Assembly (NCBI RefSeq): GCF_003172875.1
Contig: NZ_QGKM01000001.1
Coordinates: 1 to 64,000 of the forward strand
Direction: 5' to 3'
DNA length: 64,000 nt
Origin: Leucothrix pacifica
GTDB taxonomy: Bacteria > Pseudomonadota > Gammaproteobacteria > Thiotrichales > Thiotrichaceae
The notes under the pieces are model-generated. The model searched no databases and was not told the origin of the DNA. It saw only the letters and a list, made by a program, of their open reading frames with translations. Positions 17,097 to 25,856 of this stretch are shown in pieces. Position 1 is the stretch's first letter; every line of letters starts with the position of its first letter. The position numbers and the translations under genes are program-made.

Positions 17097-17927
17097 ATGT
17101 CGTATGAAAAAGAGGTGTCAGATCACTATCTACATGGCAATTTAATCGATTTTATTCAGGCAGCGCTTCCTGCCATTGGAAAAACCACTGAGAGTGTCAC
17201 CATTGAAGACCTCGCTCCAGTTGATGAATTTCATGTCGGAGGACGTGCTGCAACAGACCACCTACTCAATCAACTTAACATTACTAAAGAAAGCCACTTA
17301 TTGGATGTTGGTTGTGGCTTAGGAGGCGCTGCCCGTTACATTGCCGCTAAATACAATAACCAGGTTACAGGCATTGATTTAATACCCGAGTACATCGAAA
17401 CAGGCAGCATATTGTCTCGCTGGTTGAACCTTGATTCCTACGTCTCTCTTGATACAGGCAGTGCGCTTGCGATGCCCTACCAAGACAATAGTTTCGATGG
17501 GAGTTATATGCTCCATGTAGGAATGAATATCGAGGACAAAGTCTCTTTATTTAAGGAGGTATATAGAGTGTTGAAACCCGGCGCGTTTATCGGTGTTTAT
17601 GACGTTATGCGTCAACAAGATGGTGAACTTATTTACCCTCTGCCATGGGCAACGGATAGTGGTATCAGTCAATTATCAACGCCAGAAGCCTATAAAGAAT
17701 GCTTAATGAATGCGGGTTTTGATGTGTCCAAAGTAGAGAACCGGCGTGATTTTGCAGTCGATTTCTTTAAGCGAGTACGCGCAAGAGCACAAACCAATAA
17801 AGCGCCATCACCACTAGGGCTTCATATTTTGATGCAGGACGGTACAGCAGATAAAGTGAGTAATATGATTAACAACATTACAAACAATCTCATGTCGCCT
17901 GTTGAGATTATTGCTGTCAAACGATAA
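17097..17927 (+). CDS. class I SAM-dependent methyltransferase (sarcosine/dimethylglycine type)
   Basis: A 276-residue cytoplasmic methyltransferase. Motif I is LLDVGCGLGGAARYIA (about residues 64-79), the acidic residue of motif II is in VTGIDL, and the N-terminal DEFHVGGRAAT resembles the DEFH-GGR segment of sarcosine/dimethylglycine and phosphoethanolamine-type N-methyltransferases. Those make glycine betaine or choline precursors; here the exact substrate is an inference. GGAGGA lies 7 bp before the ATG. It stands alone, after a terminator and convergent with the mrp operon. Confidence 0.82.
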   Translation: MSYEKEVSDHYLHGNLIDFIQAALPAIGKTTESVTIEDLAPVDEFHVGGRAATDHLLNQLNITKESHLLDVGCGLGGAARYIAAKYNNQVTGIDLIPEYIETGSILSRWLNLDSYVSLDTGSALAMPYQDNSFDGSYMLHVGMNIEDKVSLFKEVYRVLKPGAFIGVYDVMRQQDGELIYPLPWATDSGISQLSTPEAYKECLMNAGFDVSKVENRRDFAVDFFKRVRARAQTNKAPSPLGLHILMQDGTADKVSNMINNITNNLMSPVEIIAVKR

Positions 17928-17993
17928 GCAGGTAATCGAGTGGTGCTGCGTTAATCGCTACCCAGTTTCACCGTTCTTTGTAACACCATTGCG

Positions 17994-18374
17994 CTATTTA
18001 TCTAAACCTTGATCTGCATTGTCACTGAGCGCGTTTTCGCTAGCCTTGTCAGTGCTTTTCATCGCCGCATCATCAAACAGTGTTTTATCCCATAATGGTA
18101 ATTTACGACGGTAGACAGCACGGGCAATTAAGTGAGCACCAACGGGTGCAGTCAAAAACAGAAATGCGATAATTAGCAAAGCTTTAGTAATCACCAGCGA
18201 GCTAGCAAAATACACCGATACGCCCAGTACAATCAGTCCCGCAGCTAAAGTTCCGGCTTTAGTGGTAGCGTGCATGCGGATCAGTACATCTGGCAGGCGT
18301 AGCAGACCCAGACCAGCGATGGCTGCAAATCCACCACCCAGCACAATCAGTACACTTACGATCATCTCAGTCAT
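17994..18374 (-). CDS. mrpG: Mrp antiporter subunit G
   Basis: A 126-residue membrane protein with three predicted helices and a polar C-terminal tail of about 35 residues. It has the MrpG/MnhG pattern GLLRLPDVLIRMHATTKAGTLAAGLI. I start at 18374, where AGGAGA precedes the ATG and the start overlaps the mrpF stop by 8 bp; an in-frame ATG at 18446 would lie deep inside mrpF. Last gene of the seven-gene mrp operon. Confidence 0.94.
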   Translation of the reverse strand: MTEMIVSVLIVLGGGFAAIAGLGLLRLPDVLIRMHATTKAGTLAAGLIVLGVSVYFASSLVITKALLIIAFLFLTAPVGAHLIARAVYRRKLPLWDKTLFDDAAMKSTDKASENALSDNADQGLDK

Positions 18375-18711
18375 TAGTCTGGTCTCCTGATGTGGCAGTG
18401 TTAACACCCCTAGCAGCTTTGGCCAGTGCTCTATCTTCTTCATCACTCACGGGAATATTACTGTGTTCTAAGTAGCGCGCGAAACCAACCGTCGCTAAGA
18501 ACCCGATCAGTGCCAAAGCAAGACCCAGATCAAGATAGGCCGCATTCCCCAGCCGGAGGGCTAACAGGGATGACACGGCAACCAATAAGATAGTGATCAA
18601 GTCCAAGGCTACGATTCTGTCGGCAGGCGTCGGCCCCTTATACATGCGGATACAGCCGGCGATAATGCCAAACGCAGTCAGTGCTAATGCGATATTTATT
18701 GCCAGTTCCAT
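18367..18711 (-). CDS. mrpF: Mrp antiporter subunit F
   Basis: A 114-residue membrane protein with three predicted helices and the MrpF signature RMYKGPTPADRIVALDLI. It is longer than usual (about 90-100) by a polar tail containing EEDRALAKAARG. It belongs to the hetero-oligomeric Na+/H+ antiporter encoded here and its start adjoins the mrpE stop. Confidence 0.95.
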   Translation of the reverse strand: MELAINIALALTAFGIIAGCIRMYKGPTPADRIVALDLITILLVAVSSLLALRLGNAAYLDLGLALALIGFLATVGFARYLEHSNIPVSDEEDRALAKAARGVNTATSGDQTND

Positions 18712-19184
18712 TAGCGCATCGCCTCCAAAACCCGACGTTCCATTCCTTTGTGAAGCTCCTGCTTGAATGCTTCAGGGTCATCAACAAACATGGCATGAAC
18801 CAACAGATGTGTTTTATCTTCACTGATATCAACCGATAGCGATCCCGGCGTCAGTGATACAAGGTTGGCGAGCACGGTAATTTCTGCATCCGTCTTTGCT
18901 TCGATAGGCACAGCAATCAGTGCTGGTTTGCTTCGGTGTGTTGGTGTCAGCACATCCCAGGCTACTTTTAAGCTGGAGATAATCAACTCATAAATGAAGT
19001 ACAAGGCGAGCATCACTCCGTCAAACAATGAGCTACAGTAGCGACTCGCACCAAACAACGGCTGAAGAATAAATAAAACAGCATAACCAACCAAAAAGCC
19101 GACCAATACGCTGGACACACCAATACCGCCATTCAGAGCGGCCCATACAAAGGCAAGAATCAGATTTGTTGCAAATGGCGTCAT
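18711..19184 (-). CDS. mrpE: Mrp antiporter subunit E
   Basis: A 157-residue protein with two or three N-terminal helices and a C-terminal cytoplasmic domain. Family marks include NLVSLTPGSLSVDI and HAMFVDD. It shares one base with both mrpD and mrpF, so translation is tightly coupled. MrpE assembles with A-D into the membrane complex. Confidence 0.95.
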   Translation of the reverse strand: MTPFATNLILAFVWAALNGGIGVSSVLVGFLVGYAVLFILQPLFGASRYCSSLFDGVMLALYFIYELIISSLKVAWDVLTPTHRSKPALIAVPIEAKTDAEITVLANLVSLTPGSLSVDISEDKTHLLVHAMFVDDPEAFKQELHKGMERRVLEAMR

Positions 19185-20776
19185 TATTTCTGTACCTCAT
19201 TCAAGTTGCCTGGAGCAGCTGACCGATTAGGCAGTACCGTGTCGATATACGCGCTAGGATCGATTAAGGTCTTCGCCGCTGTATCAGACAGTTCGATAAT
19301 CTTACCGGGCATTAATCCTATTATTAACATAACAGCAGAAAGACCAAGCACCGGTGTCCAGATATAGAGATTTGGAGGCACTACCAGTGGCACGGCTGAT
19401 TTCACACTGCCATTCTCGACAACAATAATATCACTGTCCAATGACTCAACAATTTTTGGCCCACTCTCTAATGGTTGTGGTTTCCAGAAGGCTTCTAACC
19501 AAATACGCATGAGCGGGATAAAGGTCAGTAAGCTGGCGATAATCACGAAGGTAATCACAATGGCAGCATCATGATGAAGACCTGCTTCAAGGATCAATAG
19601 CTTCGCCCAAAAACCAGAAAGCGGCGGGATACCGATAAGAGCCAGTGCAGCAAACAAGAATACCATAGAGAATCCCGGACGCTCCTGATACAAGCCACCG
19701 AGACGTGATAGCTCAAAGCTACCCCCTAGTTTTCCAACAATGCCGGCAATCATAAACAACAGTGCTTTGATCAAAATACCATGCACCATATAGAAAATCG
19801 CAGCTCCCATAGCCAGCGCAGAGCCTAGTCCAAGTCCTAGCAACATGAAACCTATCGACCCGATGACATGAAACGCCAGAATACGACGTATATCGCTATG
19901 CGTCATGGCACCAAATACGCCAAGTATCATCGTCACCAATCCCAATCCGAGCAAGGTCGTATCGACCACTGAGTGTTCTCCGGGGAAGATTAACGTAAAG
20001 GTTCGAATCAGTGCATAGATTCCGACTTTTGTCATCAGTGCAGCAAACACCGCGGTGACGCTGATCGGCAAGGTGTGATACGACGCAGGTAACCAAAAAT
20101 ACAATGGGAAAACCGCAGCCTTAATACCAAAGGCAACCAGAAACAACACTGCCACAACCGTGACTAATGCCTGATTTTCAACTTGTGGCACACGTATAAA
20201 CAGGTCGGCCATATTCAGTGTGCCGGTCAGTCCATATAGCAAACCAATTGCCGTTAACAGCAGCACCGTAGAGATGAGGTTGATAGCAACGTACTTTACC
20301 GCACCATCCAGCTGTACCTTGTTTCCACCTAACACCAGCAGAGCGAATGAGGATATCAACATCACCTCAAACCAGACGTACATATTGAACAAGTCACCCG
20401 TTAAAAACGCACCGACCACACCCACGATGAGCATATTCAGGAACGTAAAAAAGCCACCGGCTATCCTGTCTCTGGAAATGTCACCCACGGCATAGACATT
20501 CACGCACAAGGAGACAATCGCAGTGACGACAATGAGTATCGCGCTGAGCATATCCGCGATCAGTGTGATGCCCATTGGGGCTTGCCAGCCACCCATTTGG
20601 TTGGATACCGGTCCACCGCTGGCTACCTGATATAACAATATAAAAGACAGCATCAGCAAGGCAATCGAACCAAAGATGCTGATCACACCACGTGATTTAA
20701 CATCGCTGGTCAATATAAAACTCAGCGCTGCCGTCATCATTGGCACAAGCAGGCACGCAATCAACAGCCCGTTCAT
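19184..20776 (-). CDS. mrpD: Mrp antiporter subunit D
   Basis: A 530-residue polytopic protein homologous to complex I proton-pumping subunits (ND2/ND4/ND5 family). The glutamate in the MYVWFEVMLISSFALL helix, the lysine in FGIKAAVFPLYFWLP, and the GGSFELSRLGGL and GFWAKLLIL segments are the expected proton-path elements. The protein's length is normal apart from a hydrophilic insertion near residues 430-455. It overlaps mrpC by 4 bp. Confidence 0.97.
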   Translation of the reverse strand: MNGLLIACLLVPMMTAALSFILTSDVKSRGVISIFGSIALLMLSFILLYQVASGGPVSNQMGGWQAPMGITLIADMLSAILIVVTAIVSLCVNVYAVGDISRDRIAGGFFTFLNMLIVGVVGAFLTGDLFNMYVWFEVMLISSFALLVLGGNKVQLDGAVKYVAINLISTVLLLTAIGLLYGLTGTLNMADLFIRVPQVENQALVTVVAVLFLVAFGIKAAVFPLYFWLPASYHTLPISVTAVFAALMTKVGIYALIRTFTLIFPGEHSVVDTTLLGLGLVTMILGVFGAMTHSDIRRILAFHVIGSIGFMLLGLGLGSALAMGAAIFYMVHGILIKALLFMIAGIVGKLGGSFELSRLGGLYQERPGFSMVFLFAALALIGIPPLSGFWAKLLILEAGLHHDAAIVITFVIIASLLTFIPLMRIWLEAFWKPQPLESGPKIVESLDSDIIVVENGSVKSAVPLVVPPNLYIWTPVLGLSAVMLIIGLMPGKIIELSDTAAKTLIDPSAYIDTVLPNRSAAPGNLNEVQK

Positions 20777-21144
20777 GATGACTTCTCCGAATCTGCAGGG
20801 TCTTGGCGTTTTTCCGCCAATGTCATTTCATCCACATTTAAAGTACCAATCGCTTGATACGCCTTATGCGCCAGAACCAGCGTAAACGAAACCAGTCCAA
20901 AGCCGATAACGATTGCGGTTAGCACCAGTGCTTGTGGCAAAGAGTTCGCATATTCTGCGCTACCACCGTCGGTAATAAGTGCTGGTGCGCCTACGGTCAG
21001 GCCACCTACTTTAAAAATAATCAGGTTCGCAACGTTACTGATCAGCACCAGACCAAACAGGAATTTAACCAGGTTACGGCTCAGTAGCATCCAGACACTA
21101 ACGGACATTAAAACGCCCACTAAAAGACTCAGTAAGATCTCCAT
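20773..21144 (-). CDS. mrpC: Mrp antiporter subunit C
   Basis: A 123-residue NuoK-like protein with three helices. The marks are NLVKFLFGLVLISNVANLIIF and DGGSAEYANSLPQALVLTAIVIGFG. It shares one base with mrpB and overlaps mrpD by 4 bp. It forms the NuoK-like part of the ion-translocating module. Confidence 0.96.
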   Translation of the reverse strand: MEILLSLLVGVLMSVSVWMLLSRNLVKFLFGLVLISNVANLIIFKVGGLTVGAPALITDGGSAEYANSLPQALVLTAIVIGFGLVSFTLVLAHKAYQAIGTLNVDEMTLAEKRQDPADSEKSS

Positions 21145-21563
21145 CAGAGCTCCTCCTCCAAGGCGATTACCATACCTGACACACCACCAACAACCACTAA
21201 ATACACGCCGATATCGAATATCAGCGGCGTACCCAAGCCTAAACCCTTCTCTGTTTCAGTCGCTCCGATAAATAACCACATGCCGGTTAAAAACGAACTA
21301 TCCTGAAGCAATGGCAACAGACCCGAAACTACACTGGTTAGCAATCCGATTAACACCAAGGTTTGCGGGGCAATGCGCAGCAGTTTGCGCATCATGCCTG
21401 GCCCTTCAGCCAGTCCATAAACGATAATTCCTGCTGCAGCGACCAATCCACCGATAAAGCCTCCACCCGGTTCATTGTGTCCGCGCCATAATAAAAACAC
21501 AGAGAAGAGCAACATCAGTCCCACCAACAGGCGGCTAATCGTACTAAATATTAAAGAATTCAT
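21144..21563 (-). CDS. mrpB: Mrp antiporter subunit B
   Basis: A 139-residue membrane protein with four predicted helices. It contains the MnhB signature [17 protein letters not shown] and a C-terminal [12 protein letters not shown] segment. It is a separate gene rather than fused to MrpA, so the operon is of the seven-gene (group 1) type. The start shares one base with the mrpA stop. Confidence 0.96.
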   Translation of the reverse strand: MNSLIFSTISRLLVGLMLLFSVFLLWRGHNEPGGGFIGGLVAAAGIIVYGLAEGPGMMRKLLRIAPQTLVLIGLLTSVVSGLLPLLQDSSFLTGMWLFIGATETEKGLGLGTPLIFDIGVYLVVVGGVSGMVIALEEEL

Positions 21564-23878
21564 TAGCGAGGCCCCTGTGCATGTACACGAACTTTTAACA
21601 GCGCAATCACAGCCAATGCTGCTGTTGCTACCACGGCTACTTCACCCAAGGTATCCAGTGCACGGAAGTCTACGAGGATGACATTCACAATGTTGCGACC
21701 GTAGGCTTGAGCCAAACTGTTTTCTTCAAAGAAATGCGTCACGGTGAGATCCAGAGGAGTAAGTGATACACCAAGCGTAATAATGGCCATCACAACTCCT
21801 GCCGCAATCGCGATGACAGCATCACGCAGACCTCTGGTTTTAGCCGGATCCGTTTGATCCGGAAAGCGCGGAAGTTTAATCAGTACCGTCGCAATCAACA
21901 CAACAAACAGCGTCTCTACCATCAACTGTGTAATCGCAACATCAATCGCACCAAACACGAGGAACAGCACCGCGACACCACTCCCCACAACGCCAAGCGC
22001 ACAGATTGCGAGTAATCGCGTGTTACTAAAGGTCAGCACCAATGCAGCACTAATCATCAGGAACACCACTATCGCAATAAACGGCGTCACCGGAGTAAGT
22101 CGGTCAAAGTCCATACTGACAGGGTGATAAAGCAGTGTGACTGCCACTGAGACCACAAAAGCCATGAATACAATCGTCAAATAATGACTTAATGAGCCTG
22201 TTTGCAAGCGGTTTGTGAGTTTCGATGCCACAAACTGCGTGCGATTGAGTAAAAACTCATAGGCTGAATCACCGACAACGGGCAACTTCTCAACTAAGTT
22301 ATTAATCATTCGGCTGACAATGCTTAGGCTAAAGAACAACATTATGCCAACCGCCACAGTGATGATACTGAGAATCAATGGTCCGTTAATACCATGCCAT
22401 AGAGATAGCTTTACCTCAGCTGAGGCGGCCATCACACTACTGACTGCGGGTTGTATAACGTATTCAGTGATCTGACCGGGTAACAGACCGGTTAATAATC
22501 CTGCGATTGCCAAAACCACAGGACCAACCCACATTACGGCATACACTTCTTTTGGTTCACGCGTGATGGTGGACTCTCCACCCAAAAACACGCGGAAAAT
22601 AAACGTCAGCGCAATACCTACCATCATGGCATTAGCAGCCACCGCAGCCGCCACGATTATCCATGGTTGGTCTGCGATCGTTAATGTTCCTTCATAGATC
22701 AGCTCTTTACCGATAAACCCGAGAAACGGTGGAAAGCCTGCCATCGATAAGGCCGCAAGCACCGCACCTAAGGCAGTGATTGGCATGAAACGAACCAGCG
22801 ATCCCAGCTTGTTAAAATCACGTGTTCCCGTGCTTTTATCCACATTACCAATGGCCAGGAACAAGGCGCATTTATAAAACGCATGCACGATCAGGAAGGT
22901 CACCGCCGCCAGTGCCGCAATCTGTAAATTAGATGCAAGAAACATCGTAATCGTGCCCAGCGCCATTACGGTCGTCCAAGCCAACATCAGTTTCAGATCT
23001 GTTTGGCGTAACGCCATCATGGATGACCAAACCGCGGTAATTCCACCGGCAATACTCAGGGCATAGAACCATTCCTCAGTACCACCGAGTGACGACTGAA
23101 GCCGCATCATTAAATAGATACCCGCCTTAACCATGGTCGCAGAGTGCAGATAAGCACTAACCGGCGAAGGTGCTGCCATCGCGTTAGGTAGCCAGAAATG
23201 AAACGGAAATTGTGCGGACTTGGTAAAGGCACCCAACAAAATAAGCGTGAGTATGACAGGATAGTGCTCGTGCTCAGTAACCGCTGATCCCGAGGCGATG
23301 ATCTCTGATAACAAATAACTGCCGGAAGCCTGCCCCAGCATAATCAGTCCAACCAATAAGGCTAGCCCGCCGCCGCCAGTTACCAATAATGCTTGCAGTG
23401 CAGAACGCCGCGCCTGCGTGTTTTCGTGATCGAAACCCACTAATAAGAAGGAGGTGATCGTCGTCAACTCCCAAAAAATAAACAACAGGATGATATTGTC
23501 CGACGACACCAGTCCAAGCATGGCTAGCATGAAGGACAGCAACAGCCATTGGAGCCGCGCATGGCCTTTGTGTACTTTGAAGTACCCGTAGGAATAGAGG
23601 AAGACCAATATCCCTATGCCACTAATCAGCAATCCGAAAAGCAAGCTGAGGCCATCCACACGAAAGTCCAACTGGACGCCTAAGCGTGGCACCCATTCAC
23701 CACTGAAAGTCCAGGGTGTACCAGCGGCTATTGAGCTAACCTGTGACAGGTAAGCAACGAAAAATACGATTGCGGAGATAAGCGCGCAGGCAAATGCGGT
23801 ATTGGCGGAGCCGTTGATACCTTTTCTTATCTCGGAATTACTGTAAGCGTTGGTTTGCGAAGTTATATCAGCAGGCAT
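21563..23878 (-). CDS. mrpA: Mrp antiporter subunit A
   Basis: A 771-residue polytopic protein, first gene of mrpABCDEFG. The N-terminal two-thirds is an ND5-like antiporter module ([53 protein letters not shown] and [11 protein letters not shown] are partial marks). The C-terminal third carries MbhD/MbhE-like helices ([19 protein letters not shown]). The complex exchanges cytoplasmic Na+ for protons and supports sodium and pH homeostasis. The 228 bp between this gene and fdhC hold its promoter region; I could not pick out -35 and -10 with confidence. Confidence 0.97.
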   Translation of the reverse strand: MPADITSQTNAYSNSEIRKGINGSANTAFACALISAIVFFVAYLSQVSSIAAGTPWTFSGEWVPRLGVQLDFRVDGLSLLFGLLISGIGILVFLYSYGYFKVHKGHARLQWLLLSFMLAMLGLVSSDNIILLFIFWELTTITSFLLVGFDHENTQARRSALQALLVTGGGGLALLVGLIMLGQASGSYLLSEIIASGSAVTEHEHYPVILTLILLGAFTKSAQFPFHFWLPNAMAAPSPVSAYLHSATMVKAGIYLMMRLQSSLGGTEEWFYALSIAGGITAVWSSMMALRQTDLKLMLAWTTVMALGTITMFLASNLQIAALAAVTFLIVHAFYKCALFLAIGNVDKSTGTRDFNKLGSLVRFMPITALGAVLAALSMAGFPPFLGFIGKELIYEGTLTIADQPWIIVAAAVAANAMMVGIALTFIFRVFLGGESTITREPKEVYAVMWVGPVVLAIAGLLTGLLPGQITEYVIQPAVSSVMAASAEVKLSLWHGINGPLILSIITVAVGIMLFFSLSIVSRMINNLVEKLPVVGDSAYEFLLNRTQFVASKLTNRLQTGSLSHYLTIVFMAFVVSVAVTLLYHPVSMDFDRLTPVTPFIAIVVFLMISAALVLTFSNTRLLAICALGVVGSGVAVLFLVFGAIDVAITQLMVETLFVVLIATVLIKLPRFPDQTDPAKTRGLRDAVIAIAAGVVMAIITLGVSLTPLDLTVTHFFEENSLAQAYGRNIVNVILVDFRALDTLGEVAVVATAALAVIALLKVRVHAQGPR

Positions 23879-24041
23879 AGTCTAGTAATAACAGAGTAAG
23901 GGCGAGGGAAACAACCCGGTTAATATGGATGAAAATATCATTAAATCAGTTCAGCATATTACACTACTTGCCCGGAGTATGGCAGAGCAGCTACCTAGGT
24001 CAAATGGGTTAGGCGTATAAAAAGTCTCACTACCTAAAAAA

Positions 24042-24074
24042 CTAAAAAGGCCGAACAGTTTCCTGATCGACCTT
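24042..24074 (-). terminator. intrinsic terminator of the fdh operon
   Basis: Read on the - strand, AAGGTCGA pairs with TCGGCCTT (one G-T wobble) around a 12-nt loop, and is followed by TTTAGTTTTTTAG. It lies about 33 bp after the fdhC stop. Confidence 0.75.
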
Positions 24075-24106
24075 ACAGTTTTATACTTCGAGCACTGGGA
24101 CTTAAC

Positions 24107-25171
24107 TTAGCTGACTGCTTTGACCTGTTCTGTACCAGAGTCATTTTCAGAGGCATCATCAGCAACCGGCGCTAACTCTTCTACCGGCACTACCACACCC
24201 TGCTCAACTAACTCCTCGTACCAAAGATCATGGTGTTCCTTGGCCCAGTTAGCATCACACTCACCCGTTTGCATCACCTCAAACGCACCTTCCATGGCAA
24301 TCGTGCCCATGTAGATGTGGCCTAAGGACGCCGCCATAATGCCAACCGCAGAGATACTATGCACCCAATGCGCGAAGGTAATATTGTCACGGGTTCGACC
24401 GAAGTCTGTGTAGTCCAGTATAAATGTGAAATCCAACACTAAACCACTGGCTACTACGACAATACCCACCAGCACTGCCATCCAATACCAGCCTTTTTCA
24501 CCAGCATTGTACCGACCTGCGGGAGCATGTCCGCCAAGCAATCCACCACCTTTAAAGACCCACTTAAAGTCGATCCACTTGAAGAAATTACCCTTCATAA
24601 AGGTAAAGGTCAGCACCACCAACGCAATGGCAAAGGCAGGTCCGGCATAGTCATGAATGCGCTTCATGAGTAATGTCAGCGGGCCACCAATCTCAGGGCC
24701 GAGATAAGGGATGATAATAAATCGCCCAAACAACAGCACTGCTCCGGTAATACCCAACGCTACAAACAGGATAGCAGTGATCCAATGAACATACCGCTGG
24801 AACGTGGTGAAGCGTTTGATCTTCTGCGTAGAGCGTCCGGCTTTAATAGGAATTTTACCCCGTATCAGCCGGAACAGCAGAATAGCAATAATGGTAAAGC
24901 CCAGCACCTTAGCAGCAGTCGGAATCAACTGCCCCATACGAAAGTGCCGCCACTCCTCCCCGCCAATGTTTACCAATGAGGTGGACTCTATTCCCTTTAC
25001 CTGGCTACGCACCTGCCCCGGATCAGAATCTTCCTGAGCACGGGCGCGTACCGCATTCCATAACTCAGCACCAGGATCTTGCTGAATCACAGATGGCCCG
25101 GCGGCATGACTCACCGCCGGAAAGGTCAGCAGTAATAACAAGCTTAACCACAATATCCGCATAAAGATCAC
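24107..25171 (-). CDS. fdhC: formate dehydrogenase cytochrome b subunit (gamma)
   Basis: A 354-residue protein with a signal peptide (about 1-23), a periplasmic segment, and four predicted membrane helices. Candidate haem-b ligands are the histidines in RYVHWITA, RIHDYAGP, FAHWVHSIS and SLGHIYMG. It passes electrons from the Fe-S subunit to the quinone pool. A C-terminal acidic tail follows. The longer N-terminal domain before helix 1 is usual for the FdnI/FdoI-like form in this operon type. It starts 11 bp after fdhB. Confidence 0.94.
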   Translation of the reverse strand: MIFMRILWLSLLLLLTFPAVSHAAGPSVIQQDPGAELWNAVRARAQEDSDPGQVRSQVKGIESTSLVNIGGEEWRHFRMGQLIPTAAKVLGFTIIAILLFRLIRGKIPIKAGRSTQKIKRFTTFQRYVHWITAILFVALGITGAVLLFGRFIIIPYLGPEIGGPLTLLMKRIHDYAGPAFAIALVVLTFTFMKGNFFKWIDFKWVFKGGGLLGGHAPAGRYNAGEKGWYWMAVLVGIVVVASGLVLDFTFILDYTDFGRTRDNITFAHWVHSISAVGIMAASLGHIYMGTIAMEGAFEVMQTGECDANWAKEHHDLWYEELVEQGVVVPVEELAPVADDASENDSGTEQVKAVS

Positions 25172-25182
25172 TCTCGTATAAG

Positions 25183-25845
25183 CTAGTTAGATGAGTCCGG
25201 CGTCCACTGCTGCACACTGCCACCCGTTGCCCGACCACTGAGTGACGGATTCGGTCTGAAGTTTGCCTTCTGCTGTAAACGCGTCTGACTGAACGCTGCT
25301 GCACCTCGGTTTACCACACGATCGCGATATACATCTGCAACCACATTGGCATCACCTGCTAACAGAGCATGCGTTGAACACATCTCAGCACAGATTGGCA
25401 ACTTACCTTCAGCGATACGATTAGTACCGTACTTGGTGTACTCAGCCGGACTCATGTCTTCCTCTTCCGGACCACCGGCACAGAACGTACATTTATCCAT
25501 CTTGCCGCGAGACGAGAACGCACCATCCGTTGGGAACTGAGGCGCTCCAAACGGACACGCGTAGAAGCAGTAGCCACAACCGATACAAGTATCTTTGTTA
25601 TGTAGGACGATGCCTTCGTCAGTGATTTCAAAGCAATCAACCGGACAAACTGCTGCACACGGTGCATCCGAACAATGCATACAAGCAACGGATAAGGAAC
25701 GCTCACCCGGCTCACCATCTTTAATCGTCACGACGCGGCGACGGTTTACGCCAACCGGAATCTCGTGTTCGTTTTTACACGCAGTGACACAGGCATTACA
25801 TTCAATACAGCGTTCTGCGTCGCAATAAAACTTCATTCTTGCCAT
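25183..25845 (-). CDS. fdhB: formate dehydrogenase iron-sulfur subunit (beta)
   Basis: A 220-residue protein with cysteines for four 4Fe-4S clusters: CDAERCIECNACVTAC, CMHCSDAPCAAVC, CIGCGYCFYAC, and a fourth set formed by CTFC and CAEMC. It wires the catalytic subunit to the cytochrome b. It lacks the C-terminal membrane anchor helix seen in some FdnH proteins, so it is probably held by FdhC. It lies 11 bp downstream of fdhA. Confidence 0.95.
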   Translation of the reverse strand: MARMKFYCDAERCIECNACVTACKNEHEIPVGVNRRRVVTIKDGEPGERSLSVACMHCSDAPCAAVCPVDCFEITDEGIVLHNKDTCIGCGYCFYACPFGAPQFPTDGAFSSRGKMDKCTFCAGGPEEEDMSPAEYTKYGTNRIAEGKLPICAEMCSTHALLAGDANVVADVYRDRVVNRGAAAFSQTRLQQKANFRPNPSLSGRATGGSVQQWTPDSSN

Positions 25846-25856
25846 GATTATTCTCC